This document shows, in pieces, positions 34,599 to 44,331 of a DNA stretch of 64,000 bases (position 1 is its first letter; the number at the start of each line of letters is the position of its first letter). The stretch covers positions 1 to 64,000 of the forward strand of contig CAZUUJ010000008.1 of the NCBI GenBank assembly GCA_964623625.1, in the 5' to 3' direction. The notes under the pieces were generated by a model. That model did not search any database, was not told where the DNA came from, and saw only the letters and a program-made list of their open reading frames with translations. The position numbers were made by a program, and so were the translations under genes. This DNA is from CAZLGM01 sp964623625 (GTDB lineage Bacteria > Desulfobacterota > Desulfobulbia > Desulfobulbales > Desulfocapsaceae).

Positions 34599-35837
34599 TT
34601 ACACCTCACTTCCAATGGGACACATATTTTCCCAGCAGATATTCGAGTTCTCCCGCTCAAGCTCCATATCTTCGGCGCGGGCTTTGGCAAAGGCCCTGTA
34701 AATAACATCGATCAGATCAACGGTGTGCAGTTGAGGATTGGTATGGTAATTCTCATAACAGCCGGCACAGGCTGTTATCATCTCATCGGCACCACTTGAA
34801 ACAAACTCTCTCACCTTGACCTGGCGATTGATCTCATCGATATGCTTTTTATCATAGTATCGGGAAACATCTCCACAACAGCGGCTGGACTTGCCGTGTG
34901 ACATCATTTCATGGATCATACCTACTCGTCTGATCAGTTTCCTCAGCGGTCCCTGCTGGTCATGCAGCGATCTCAGATTACATGAGTCGTGAATAGCAAA
35001 AGTGGTTTCCAGGTAGGCCAGGTCAAGCTTCTTTTCGATACTGAGTTCCAGCAACTCTTCGGCACAATGGCGGATATCCGGCCGACTGGAGGATTCACTG
35101 TTGTTTATCAGATCCAGCATGGCATTGAGGCAGTGACCACAGTTGGAAATAATTCGTTTTGGCCGTACCCTGTCAACCATCTCCACAAGACCCGGCTTAA
35201 TCTTATCCATATCACTATGGCCGCGATAGAAGCCAAAGGTACCGCAACAATACTCCAGCTTACCGACTGAAACATACGAGACACCGGCCGCTCCCAGCAT
35301 CTTTTCCAGCTTCATGCACTGAGCGGCCTGGAGGTAAACATAGCAGCCATGGTAAAGAAGGACATCGGCCTGTTTGAATTCATTGAGTCTTTCAAAGTAC
35401 CACTGTTTCTCCTCCTCTTTCCATTTGGAGAGCACAAATTTTTCTATGGCCGCCTGTTTTACCTGATAATTGGAATACGGGTGAATATTGACCCTGTGTT
35501 TCATGGGATTGGCAATCATGTGTTTCATCATCATATTGCCATGTCGACGATAAATCGATTCCGGGCACGAATGGTGACACCGGTTACATTCGGCGCACCG
35601 GAAATTTGCCTCCACCAGTCCGCGATCAACCGTTTTAATTTTACCGGATAAAAAATCGTTTGATTGACGAATCCATTGACGGCACTGTTCTGGGTCATCA
35701 CCATAGTTAGAAAAGGCGCAATCAATATAACAGGAGCCGCACTCTATGCAGTTGCCGACCATATTCAGGGCATCCTGCTTCAAGTCCGTCAGAGGATCGT
35801 TGCTGAAGGTATCCGGATTTTCGGTCTGACTATTCAC
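34599..35837 (-). CDS. CCG-domain Fe-S oxidoreductase (HdrD/GlpC-like)
   Basis: 412 aa. Two ferredoxin motifs at the N-terminus (CIECGSCYIDCAFSNYGD and CAECNRCHHSCP, about residues 34-110), then two cysteine-rich CCG-type domains (LEYCCGTFGFY and SSRCCGDVSRYYD), as in heterodisulfide reductase subunit D and glycerol-3-phosphate dehydrogenase subunit C. Likely an electron-transfer partner of the GltB-like protein immediately downstream. No membrane anchor. The start at 35837 or just inside; no strong ribosome site is obvious. Confidence 0.86.
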   Translation of the reverse strand: MNSQTENPDTFSNDPLTDLKQDALNMVGNCIECGSCYIDCAFSNYGDDPEQCRQWIRQSNDFLSGKIKTVDRGLVEANFRCAECNRCHHSCPESIYRRHGNMMMKHMIANPMKHRVNIHPYSNYQVKQAAIEKFVLSKWKEEEKQWYFERLNEFKQADVLLYHGCYVYLQAAQCMKLEKMLGAAGVSYVSVGKLEYCCGTFGFYRGHSDMDKIKPGLVEMVDRVRPKRIISNCGHCLNAMLDLINNSESSSRPDIRHCAEELLELSIEKKLDLAYLETTFAIHDSCNLRSLHDQQGPLRKLIRRVGMIHEMMSHGKSSRCCGDVSRYYDKKHIDEINRQVKVREFVSSGADEMITACAGCYENYHTNPQLHTVDLIDVIYRAFAKARAEDMELERENSNICWENMCPIGSEV

Positions 35838-35903
35838 TTACACCTCCATATCAAAAAAGATTCAGTCAATTCATGATCCAGCATCAGGTGATCTGATAGT
35901 AGT

Positions 35904-36065
35904 AATGTCGTGTCAATGATGAACTGGTGTAGAATACGCATTCATTTTTCTTGCCTGCGGATCATTGACTTGAGTTGCTTAGTGGGGCTATGTGGCTTAA
36001 ATCAATGGTCCACAGGCGAGGAAAAGAACAAGTAGTATGCGACAGTTCAACGTTGACACGACACT
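35904..36065. repeat. Family 2 palindromic element, copy 2
   Basis: 162 bp in the 302 bp gap between the mercuric-reductase-like gene and the CCG Fe-S gene. Left end AATGTCGTGTCAATGATG, right end CGTTGACACGACACT. The inner stem pairs GCCTGCGGATCATTGACTTG with the reverse complement of AATCAATGGTCCACAGGC; the loop keeps AGTGGGGCTATGTGGC. It aligns end to end with copy 1 at 17051-17210, with variable arms. The remaining parts of the gap show nothing else. Confidence 0.85.
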
Positions 36066-36139
36066 CGACAGTGATCTCCAAAGGAGCAGCAATGGCTGAA
36101 CATGTAGAAAACGGATATCGTAAACAGCCTGGCGACAGA

Positions 36140-37600
36140 TCATGCTTTTTCAGGCTTTATGGAAGAACCTCGATACCTGAAGAACAGCTTTAAGGCCGTT
36201 TTTACCCTGTCAGAGAAAATTTTTTCTGAAAAGACCTTGCCGACCACCCGTTTATTAATCTCTGCGAGGGTCGGATAGGGATGGATTGAGCCGGCCAGAT
36301 GCGATAATTTCATTCCTGAACCCAGTACTGCCACCCACTCACCCAGAAGATCTCCAGCATGGAGTCCGAGAATCTGAACACCCAGAACTTTCTCCTTCTT
36401 AGATAAAATGAGCTTGATCTTCCCTTCGGTTGCACCTTCAGCCAGGGCACGATCATTGTCGGCAAAGTTCTCCTCCCAGACCGTATAGTCGATTCCAGCT
36501 TTTCCGGCCGCCTTCTCATTCAACCCGATGGAGGCAAGTTCCGGGCCGGTATAGGTGCACCAGGGCATCCGGGTATAGTTGACCTTGCGGGGCAGATGGA
36601 AAACGGCATTACTGACAACAATACCCCCTTCATAACCGGCAGCATGGGTGAACTGATAACCGCCAATCACATCACCGGCCGCGAAGATATGCTTATGATT
36701 GGTCCGCAGCCTGTCATCCACATCAATGCCTTTGCCGGAAAAATCGAGGCCAATATCCTCTAAACCTAAGCCAGCCACATTTACACGCCGGCCAAGGGCA
36801 ACCAGAATTTCAGCACCCTCTATGTTGAGCTGCTGTCCTTCACTGTTTTTTATGACAACCTGACGACTGTTGCCAATATCTTGAGCACTGATCAGCTGAC
36901 AGCCCAGATGAAAAACCACGCCCTCCCGCTCCATGGCCGCCTGAACCTGGTCGGCCATATCCTTATCCTCTTTGGAGAGTATCTGGTTGGATCGTTGGAG
37001 AACGGATACCTGACTGCCAAGCCGGTTAAAGGCCTGGGCCATCTCAACGGCTATTGGCCCGGCTCCCAGGATAATCAGTGATTTGGGCAGATGATCGAGA
37101 TAAAAGATTTCTTTATTGGTCAAATAGGGTACACCATCAAGTCCATCCACTGGTGGAATGGCTGGTGACGATCCCGTTGCTACAACCCATGTTTTCGCAC
37201 TGATTCGTTTTGAACCCAGGGTGATTGTGTGCTCATCACTGAAAACAGGATCGCCGAACTGCACCTCAGCACCCAGTTTATTAAATCGTTCCACTGAATC
37301 ATGCTTCTGAATCTTGGCAACGACTGAACGAATTCGGTCGGCAACCTGTTTGAAATCAACCGGCGGCAGATCAACTTCGGGGAGCCCATAATTCTGAGCA
37401 TTTTGCATGAGATATCTGACCTTGGCAGACTTGATCAAGGTCTTGGAAGGAACACAACCAAAATGGAGACAATCGCCGCCCAGTTCCTTCTCATTTTCGA
37501 TCAGTAATGTACGTGCGCCAAGCTGGGCGGCACCTGACGCTACGGTCAGTCCGGCGGCCCCGCCACCTAGAATACCGATATCGTAATCAAATTCAGCCAT
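36140..37600 (-). CDS. Dihydrolipoamide dehydrogenase / mercuric reductase-like flavoprotein
   Basis: 486 aa from the ATG at 37600, preferred over 37615 because GGAAGGGGGG stands just before it. FAD motif IGILGGGAAGLTVASGAA, redox-active disulfide GGDCLHFGCVPSKTL (CxxxxC), NAD(P) motif ILGAGPIAVEMAQAFNRLG, and a second FAD motif IFAAGDVIGG. C-terminal dimerisation region with HAGDLLGEWV and HPYPTLAEINKR. The heavy-metal N-domain of MerA is absent, so mercury reduction is not implied. It overlaps the TVP38 gene by 8 bp, a pairing seen in many bacteria. Confidence 0.9.
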   Translation of the reverse strand: MAEFDYDIGILGGGAAGLTVASGAAQLGARTLLIENEKELGGDCLHFGCVPSKTLIKSAKVRYLMQNAQNYGLPEVDLPPVDFKQVADRIRSVVAKIQKHDSVERFNKLGAEVQFGDPVFSDEHTITLGSKRISAKTWVVATGSSPAIPPVDGLDGVPYLTNKEIFYLDHLPKSLIILGAGPIAVEMAQAFNRLGSQVSVLQRSNQILSKEDKDMADQVQAAMEREGVVFHLGCQLISAQDIGNSRQVVIKNSEGQQLNIEGAEILVALGRRVNVAGLGLEDIGLDFSGKGIDVDDRLRTNHKHIFAAGDVIGGYQFTHAAGYEGGIVVSNAVFHLPRKVNYTRMPWCTYTGPELASIGLNEKAAGKAGIDYTVWEENFADNDRALAEGATEGKIKLILSKKEKVLGVQILGLHAGDLLGEWVAVLGSGMKLSHLAGSIHPYPTLAEINKRVVGKVFSEKIFSDRVKTALKLFFRYRGSSIKPEKA

Positions 37601-38312
37601 TTTCCCCCCTTCCATCTATCTCTTTTCCGGTTTTTTTACGATAGATGGTCATCAGTTTTTTCACGGTAATGGGAAACAACCCCAAAATCACAAATGAAAT
37701 AATCAGTGTCGGCGAAAGTATGCCGCTTAACGAATCGATCTTGCTGATTTCTTTGCCCGCATTAACATAGACCGCGGTGCCGGCCAGCATCCCCACTTGG
37801 GATACCCAGAAGAAGGTAAACAGGGGTATTTTGGTAAGCCCTGATACCAGGTTGATAACAAAGAACGGCACCACAGGAATCAACCTCAGGGTAAAAAGAT
37901 AAAAGGCTCCTTCTTTTTCTATACCCTCATTGATCTGCTTTAACTTATCACCGAACCGTCCCTGTACCCAGTCCTGGAGTAAAAACCGGGAAACCCCACA
38001 GGCAAGGGTGGCACCCAGGGTTGAGGCAAATGAAACGGCCACAAGGCCAACCCAGAAGCCGAACAGGGCACCGCCTGCTAAAGTCATAACCGTTGCGCCC
38101 GGCAGAGACAGGGCGGTAACCGCAATATAGACCAGCATGAAAATACCGATTACGGTCACGCGATTGGCTTTGTAAATGGCCTGAAATTTTTCCTGGGACT
38201 CCTTCAGGTAATTCAGCGTCAGGTATTGATCCAGATCAAAAGCTATGAAAAGGAAAACCGCCAGGACTGCTATGGCCAGGATGACTAGTCGCTGGACTAT
38301 TTTTGTATTCAT
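37593..38312 (-). CDS. TVP38/TMEM64 (VTT-domain) membrane protein
   Basis: 239 aa from the ATG at 38312; the frame reaches back to 38378 but that part is not hydrophobic and the shorter form starts with a normal membrane helix (VQRLVILAIAVLAVFLFIAF). Family features: SLPGATVMTLAGGALFGFWVGLVAVSFASTLGATLACGVSRFLL and FYLFTLRLIPVVPFFVINLVSGLTKIPLFTF. About five membrane segments. The family is believed to act in lipid or small-molecule movement. Translationally coupled to the flavoprotein gene downstream. Confidence 0.87.
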   Translation of the reverse strand: MNTKIVQRLVILAIAVLAVFLFIAFDLDQYLTLNYLKESQEKFQAIYKANRVTVIGIFMLVYIAVTALSLPGATVMTLAGGALFGFWVGLVAVSFASTLGATLACGVSRFLLQDWVQGRFGDKLKQINEGIEKEGAFYLFTLRLIPVVPFFVINLVSGLTKIPLFTFFWVSQVGMLAGTAVYVNAGKEISKIDSLSGILSPTLIISFVILGLFPITVKKLMTIYRKKTGKEIDGRGENG

Positions 38313-38528
38313 TTTGTTTGCCCAAAATATAATTCTGTATGCTTCGGTCCCACCCAAGGAACCGAACTCTTTCATCAAACATTCTCAGGGTATGGTATTG
38401 AGGATATGATTGCAAGATCATTGATCTCACCATTTTATCACTTTTTTTCACATAGTGTCGTCACAAGCCTGTGAAAAAGGAAAAAAGGGGAAACAGGTGG
38501 GGAAGAATTGGAACGGTGAAGGCGATGC

Positions 38529-39857
38529 CTACATCTTGCAGACTTTGTCGCTCAGCAGTCTCAACTGGGATTGAATGGATGTGTCACGCCGGGCAAGGTC
38601 GGCTACTTTATTTATGGAATGCATGACCGTTGAATGATCTCGATTGAACACCTTACCAATTTCAACCAGCGGCGCGGATGTATGTTTACGGGCAAGATAC
38701 ATGGCCACCTGCCGGGGAAAGGTGATGATCTTCTTACGGGAACGGGACTGCATATCTGAAAAGCTCACCTTGAACTGATCGGCAACAAACTCGGAAACCA
38801 CCTGGGCCGTTAAAATACGATAGCTGCCGGTGATGGTTTCAACAACCTCGAGAATAAGATCCATATCGACCTCTCCACCACGCAACACCGCTTTTGAGTG
38901 GATATTCAAAATAGCCGATTCAATCTGTCTGATATCGCCACGAATATGATGGGCAAGGTAGCCAATCTGATCATCATTCAGCCTCAGTTTCCTGCTTTTC
39001 GCCTTTCTCTTAACGATCCTGGCCCGAGTCTCGCAATCAGGGGCCTGGATAGTGGTTACCAGCCCGGAACTCATGCGGGAGCGAAATTCATTATCGATTC
39101 CTTCAAGCTCTCTGGGTGAGATATTGGCCGTGAAGATAATCTTCTTTTCCTTCTTGATCAGTGAGTCAAGCAACTCGTTCAGTTCTTCCTGGGTTTTGAG
39201 TTTGCCTTTCAGGGTGTGTACGTCTTCGACTAACAGGACATCGCACCGGTCGTGATACTTGGACTTGAATTGATCCATTTTTTTGTCGCGAATTCCCTGA
39301 ACCATCTCCTGGGAGTATTTGGTGGCAGTCAGATAGTGCAGCCTGGTCATCGGAGAATCGGTAAGAATCTGATGGGCGACAGCATGTGTCAGGTGGCTTT
39401 TTCCAAGCCCGGTGGAACTGTTGAGAAACAGGCAGGGACCAACGGTATCATCACCGGCAGCAACGGTTTTGCAAGCCGACTGAGCTAGAATATTGGAATC
39501 TCCTACTATAAATTCATCAAAGGTGTAGCGGGGATGCAGGGAACGACTGCTGGATGATCCAGCCGGAAATTCGGGAAACCGCCTCTGGTGTTTTGCTACA
39601 GGCAGGTCTATCGGAGGGGCCGATTGCTCACAAAGATTGATGCTCCAATTGCTGTTACTAATCTCTGCGCATTTTTTTTCTATATCCTCCAGGAAATTCT
39701 CTTTAATCCAGGCCTTAAAAAAACGATCCGGACAGCCAAGCTGCAGTGTATTCTTATCATCACTGATATAATTAAGCGGCTCAATCCAAAGAGTAAACGT
39801 GTTTTCCGGCATCGAATCCCGTAGACTCTCTTTGATCTTGTCCCACAACATCGGCAT
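38529..39857 (-). CDS. dnaA: Chromosomal replication initiator DnaA, somewhat divergent
   Basis: 442 aa. Domain I (1-85), a short linker, the AAA+ domain (about 110-330) and a C-terminal DNA-binding domain with FNRDHSTVMHSINKV, the signature helix-turn-helix. Walker A is NSSTGLGKSHL, so the first glycine of the usual GGVGLGKTHL is replaced by Ser. Walker B is LLVEDVH rather than LLIDDIQ, and the arginine-finger region reads EFRSRMSSGLVTTI. These changes are mild but more than usual for DnaA. The gene may be the main initiator or a paralogue. A large AT-rich gap lies just upstream. Confidence 0.92.
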   Translation of the reverse strand: MPMLWDKIKESLRDSMPENTFTLWIEPLNYISDDKNTLQLGCPDRFFKAWIKENFLEDIEKKCAEISNSNWSINLCEQSAPPIDLPVAKHQRRFPEFPAGSSSSRSLHPRYTFDEFIVGDSNILAQSACKTVAAGDDTVGPCLFLNSSTGLGKSHLTHAVAHQILTDSPMTRLHYLTATKYSQEMVQGIRDKKMDQFKSKYHDRCDVLLVEDVHTLKGKLKTQEELNELLDSLIKKEKKIIFTANISPRELEGIDNEFRSRMSSGLVTTIQAPDCETRARIVKRKAKSRKLRLNDDQIGYLAHHIRGDIRQIESAILNIHSKAVLRGGEVDMDLILEVVETITGSYRILTAQVVSEFVADQFKVSFSDMQSRSRKKIITFPRQVAMYLARKHTSAPLVEIGKVFNRDHSTVMHSINKVADLARRDTSIQSQLRLLSDKVCKM

Positions 39858-40802
39858 ATCCTTTGATTTTTAATAGAGGATCAAGAAACAATCCAGCAAG
39901 ATAACAGCTAGCCTCTCTGTAGATATTTTCGGGAGCGACAGGTGAACAGCTGAAATATCACAGCACGGGCTGCATTCTAAAACATCCGGCAGAACCGTGC
40001 TGAACATGGCTCCCTATAAAATCGATTTTTCCGCTGACGTCAAAGTCGATTGAGCACAATTTACTTCCAAAGCTCATCAATATGCCCGATGCCATGCAGT
40101 GTAAGTATTGTAACCGATTCCTCCTTCTCTTGCCCTTATTTAATAGAGAATAGAAAAAAGCTGTTTTTCTAACGTTATCTTTACATGTTACTAACATTCA
40201 CCACAAATTATCAACAATTCAATTTTTTTATTAAATTTAATATTATTCTAAATTAGTCAAACAATCTGCAAATAAATCAATATTACGCCAACCATACAGA
40301 CTCAATTTCAACTTGTTTGTGAGAACAGCAGGTTAGATGGAAAAAAAAAGAGACTATTTTTTTTTATTGCCATCTACTTTTTCCTATCTCAACCTTACCT
40401 CTGCGAAACTTCCTAATGAGCATATGTCAAAACCTTGACAAATAGCACTTTCAGCCAACCGGCTCTGATACATAACCGTCTTTCATTCCTGAAATTTACA
40501 AGCTGAAACCATCGAACCACCAATCCGGCGATAATTCGACACTTTCATTCATATTACTGAATCGGCCCTCAGTTTTTGGCCTTTTCCAGCTTTCTCGGAT
40601 GATTTACAGCATGAGATACTGAATTTTGCATCATTATCCATACCCATAAAGGGGTGATGTCGACCACTCTTCTGACTGACAAACTCTACCTCTTCCAACT
40701 TTTATCGGATCGACAGGGAAAACAATAATTCAATTCGGCAAATCATCTGACGGCTGTTTCGTGCATATCATTCTCCGGTTTGTATGAGGTCAAATCGAAG
40801 AA
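39858..40802. other. Large intergenic region upstream of dnaA; weak candidate replication origin
   Basis: 945 bp without a convincing gene, the largest gap in the window. A strongly AT-rich stretch (about 40200-40290) could unwind easily. Two sequences are near DnaA boxes: TTATCAACA at 40208 and TTATCCATA at about 40633, but no perfect TTATCCACA or cluster is seen. A hairpin (AGATGG at 40335-40340, CCATCT at 40370-40375, with A and T runs in the arms) is present. Position next to dnaA supports an origin; the poor box count argues against it. Confidence 0.35.
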
Positions 40803-41531
40803 TCAGGCCCTCGTAAAGGTCAGCACTTTAACCTCTCTTGCTCCTGCTCTTATCAGGGTTCTTGAACACTCTGACACCGTAGTGCCGGTGGTCAGCACAT
40901 CATCGACCAGGCAGATCGATTTGTTTTTAATCCGTGCCGGTTCGGGGACCTTGAAAGCTCCACGCAGGTTTTTTCGCCGCTTCTCGCCATCAAGAGATGT
41001 TTGGGGAATGGTATCCTCTGCTCTTAGCAAAAGGGTGTAATCGATTTTATCCCGGTCGCCCGGAAAAAAGAGACGGGCTAAGATCAGCGACTGGTTCAGC
41101 CCCCTTTGGCGCAATCTTTTTTTATGCAGCGGAACAGGGATGATCAAATCACTGGTGGCAAAAAGGTTCTGGTCGACCTTCCCGGCTATCCGTTCTATGG
41201 TCGGCAACACTGCGCTGTCCCCGGAATATTTGAGCCGATGCAGCAGATACTGGACAACGGGTCCGTAAACGGCAACAGCCCGGGCAACTTGATAGTCAGG
41301 CCGCTGTTTGAGACATTCCCCGCAAAGGTGATCTTTACCATTCCAGTCATAAAACCCGACACCGCAGCTTACGCACAACGGAGAGCTGATATATTCGATC
41401 TCCTTAGAACAGGACCGGCAGAGAAATCCATGATCTTCTCCATGGCCCAGGTGCACCGAGCAATACAGACACTTTGGAGGAAAAAGCAGTTCCAGACCTC
41501 CTTGAATCAGTGAGTTCACAACCTTCTTCAT
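40803..41531 (-). CDS. ComF-family phosphoribosyltransferase-like protein
   Basis: 242 aa. An N-terminal zinc-finger-like region has paired cysteines (CLYCSVHLG, CRSC, CVSCGVGF, CGECL). The C-terminal PRPP-binding motif is CLVDDVLTTGTTVSECSRTL near residue 200-220. ComF proteins help natural transformation in some bacteria, but many members occur without competence genes. Divergent from acnB; the 337 bp between them (41532-41868) has several TTGACA hexamers but no convincing paired -10 box. Confidence 0.9.
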   Translation of the reverse strand: MKKVVNSLIQGGLELLFPPKCLYCSVHLGHGEDHGFLCRSCSKEIEYISSPLCVSCGVGFYDWNGKDHLCGECLKQRPDYQVARAVAVYGPVVQYLLHRLKYSGDSAVLPTIERIAGKVDQNLFATSDLIIPVPLHKKRLRQRGLNQSLILARLFFPGDRDKIDYTLLLRAEDTIPQTSLDGEKRRKNLRGAFKVPEPARIKNKSICLVDDVLTTGTTVSECSRTLIRAGAREVKVLTFTRA

Positions 41532-41868
41532 ATCTTTTTTCCATATTGGAGAAAATCATGTTGTGATTTGTCATCGAAATGGCAAATCTTGCCGACCGAT
41601 GAAACCGGCCTGACATCATTAATCTATTGACAAAATTATCATGCGGTGAGATGTTTTGCCTACTTTTTACGCATTGACCAAACATTGACAGACTCGTAAA
41701 AATCCGAAAATCTGCAACCTTGTCATAACGACTGGAGCACGGCGACCTCCATACTGCTGATTACTGGAGATTGTATGACCTCGTAATGATAGGCAGGAAG
41801 TGATTGATTCGTTTTTATGAGATTATCAAATATTTATTCATTTAACTTTACTACAGGAACCAGGAAAC

Positions 41869-44331
41869 ATGATAGAGCAATACAGAAAAGATGCAGAAAT
41901 CCGATCAAATGAGGGGCTTCCCCCTCTGCCTTTGTCAGCCGAGCAGGTCAGCGATCTGGTCTCGATGCTTGCGGACAATCATCCGGAAAGCAATTTTCTC
42001 CTTGATCTTCTTGAAAACCGGGTTGAGCCAGGGGTAGGAAAAGCGGCCGAGATAAAGGCTTTGTGGCTCGAAAAGGTGGCCTGTGGTGAATCATCCTGTG
42101 ACTGCATCACTCCTGAAAAAGCAATCGACATGCTGTCCACCATGATTGGAGGATACAATGTGGAAGTATTGGTCCGGCTGCTTAAATCGGGGTACTGTCG
42201 GGCCGAAGCCGCTCAGGCTCTAAAGAACCTGACCAAAGTATACTCAGCTTTCGATGAAATCGCCGGGTTGGCAGAGACCGACAGTTATGCTGCCGATATC
42301 CTTCAATCGTGGGCAAAGGCGGAATGGTTCACCAACGCCGAGCCCCTGCCCGAGCAGATCACATTTAAAGTGTATAAAGTTGACGGCGAAATCAATACCG
42401 ACGATTTTTCTCCAGGCAACAAGGCCCTGTCGCGCACCGACATTCCCCTGCATGCGACCTTCTTCGGCAAGACCCGTTTCCCGGGCGGCATTGAAAAGAT
42501 TGGCCGGATGCGGGAAGGAGGTTGTACCGTTGCCTTTGCTGGCGATGTTGTCGGAACCGGATCATCAAGAAAATCAGCGGTCAACTCGGTACTCTGGCAT
42601 ATCGGTGAGGATATTCATGGTACACCCAATAAACGCCGCGGCGGCTTACTGCTTGCCGGCAACATTGCTCCTATTTTTTATAGTTCCGCCCGAGATGCAG
42701 GACTGCTGCCGATTCCGTGTGATGTCACCAAAATCGCCACCGGTGACACCCTGATTTTTAATCCCCACTCCTGGACACTGACAACAAAAAAAGGTGCCGT
42801 TATCGTGACCGAAACACCGCCTCTTACCATACTTGATGAGTATCGCGCCGGTGGCCGGCTCAACCTGATCATTGGCAAACATCTGACCCAGGACGCCTGC
42901 AAAGCCGCAGGGCTTGAATTCCCCGACTTCTTTAAAGAAGAGCCAAACCCGGTTCCCAGAGCGGGACAACCTTATACGCTGGCTCAGAAAATAGTCGGCC
43001 GTGCCTGCGGTCTGGACGGGGTTTTACCGGGCACCAATTGCTTGCCGACAATATCCACCATCTGCTCCCAGGATACCACCGGTCCCATGACCGTTCAGGA
43101 AGTGGAAGAGCTGGCATGTAAGAAATTCGAGGCCGACTTTGCCCTGCAGACCTTCTGCCACACGGCAGCCTATCCCAGCCGCCAGGATTTCCGGCTGTGG
43201 GAAAAATTACGGGAAAGCATGGTAGGCTGTGGCGCACTGGTTCTCAAACCGGGTGACGGCGTTATCCATTCCTGGGTTAACAAAACTCTGGTGCCCGACC
43301 AGGTCGGTACAGGCGGCGATTCCCATACCCGCTTTCCGCTGGGCATCTCTTTTCCAGCCGGCTCAAGCCTGGTCGCCTTTGGGGCTGCTCTTGGATTCAT
43401 GCCCCTTGAAATGCCGGAATCGGTCCTTATCCGCTTTCATGGAACACGGCAACAAGGCATTACGGTACGGGATATGGTCAACGCTATTCCCTATTTCGCT
43501 ATTCAGCAGGGGTTGTTGACAACCTCTAGCGCCGGGAAGAAAAACATCTTCTCAGGAACCATCATTGAGATTGAAGGTGTCGACGATTTGAGTGTAAACG
43601 AGGCTTTTGAGCTGACCGATTCCACCGCCGAGAGAAGCGCTGCCGCCGGCACGGTCAAACTACCGCTCGACACCGTAGTCGGACAGGTCAAAAAGAATAT
43701 CGCGGTGTTAACACGACTGCTTGAAGAAGGATATCAATCACGGGAGACACTGCAAAAACGAATCGACCACCTGAAACAGTGGGTCGACAACCCAAGTCTG
43801 CTGGTCCGGGATGAAGATGCCGAGTTTAAAGCGATTCTTGAAATCGATCTGGAGAAGATTAACCAGCCCATACTGGCCTGCCCCAACGACCCAGACGATG
43901 TCCGGCTGCTGGAAGAATGTAGCGGCGCACAGATCGACGAAGTGTTTATCGGTTCCTGCATGACCCATCTTGCGCACCTCCAGTCGGCAGCCGGCCTGCT
44001 CTCGGGAAAAGGATACGCCTCCGGCCGGTTGTGGATAACCCCGACTACCCGACTGGATCAGGAAGCAATCAAAGAAGACGGTGGCTATTCACTCTTCGGG
44101 GCTGCGGGAGCCCGGATCGAGACTCCCGGCTGTAGCCTGTGCATGGGGAACCAGGCCCGTGTTCAACCGGGCACCACTGTGTTCTCCACTTCGACCAGGA
44201 ACTTCAGCAACAGGCTAGGAATCAACACCAAGGTCTACCTCGGCTCTGCCGAACTGGGAACCATCTGTGCGCTCAATGGTGAGATTCCCACCGTTCAGGA
44301 CTATTTCGACCAAGTCCAAACAGATTCCTGA
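41869..44331 (+). CDS. acnB: Aconitate hydratase B
   Basis: 820 aa, TCA-cycle enzyme that isomerises citrate and isocitrate through a 4Fe-4S cluster. The AcnB layout is visible: N-terminal HEAT-like helical domain (MIEQYRKDAEIRSNEGLPPLPLSAEQV), swivel domain in second place (GEINTDDFSPGNKALSRTDIPLHA), then the catalytic domains with TGGDSHTRFPLGISFPAGS. Cluster cysteines are in GSCMTHL and GCSLCMGN. The length is slightly below the E. coli protein (about 865 aa). AGGAACCAGGAAAC precedes the ATG. It is a single-gene unit judging by the large gaps on both sides. Confidence 0.96.
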   Translation: MIEQYRKDAEIRSNEGLPPLPLSAEQVSDLVSMLADNHPESNFLLDLLENRVEPGVGKAAEIKALWLEKVACGESSCDCITPEKAIDMLSTMIGGYNVEVLVRLLKSGYCRAEAAQALKNLTKVYSAFDEIAGLAETDSYAADILQSWAKAEWFTNAEPLPEQITFKVYKVDGEINTDDFSPGNKALSRTDIPLHATFFGKTRFPGGIEKIGRMREGGCTVAFAGDVVGTGSSRKSAVNSVLWHIGEDIHGTPNKRRGGLLLAGNIAPIFYSSARDAGLLPIPCDVTKIATGDTLIFNPHSWTLTTKKGAVIVTETPPLTILDEYRAGGRLNLIIGKHLTQDACKAAGLEFPDFFKEEPNPVPRAGQPYTLAQKIVGRACGLDGVLPGTNCLPTISTICSQDTTGPMTVQEVEELACKKFEADFALQTFCHTAAYPSRQDFRLWEKLRESMVGCGALVLKPGDGVIHSWVNKTLVPDQVGTGGDSHTRFPLGISFPAGSSLVAFGAALGFMPLEMPESVLIRFHGTRQQGITVRDMVNAIPYFAIQQGLLTTSSAGKKNIFSGTIIEIEGVDDLSVNEAFELTDSTAERSAAAGTVKLPLDTVVGQVKKNIAVLTRLLEEGYQSRETLQKRIDHLKQWVDNPSLLVRDEDAEFKAILEIDLEKINQPILACPNDPDDVRLLEECSGAQIDEVFIGSCMTHLAHLQSAAGLLSGKGYASGRLWITPTTRLDQEAIKEDGGYSLFGAAGARIETPGCSLCMGNQARVQPGTTVFSTSTRNFSNRLGINTKVYLGSAELGTICALNGEIPTVQDYFDQVQTDS

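Noticed and set aside
38449..38481. Hairpin after dnaA (CTTTTTCACA / TGTGAAAAAAAG) as a terminator
   Set aside because: The loop is long, and no T-run follows the stem on either strand in the right position.
39958..40197. 79-aa open frame in the dnaA upstream gap
   Set aside because: No ribosome site, poor composition and no family; likely chance.
41532..41868. TTGACA hexamers upstream of acnB as a promoter
   Set aside because: At 16-18 bases from each hexamer no acceptable -10 sequence was found.
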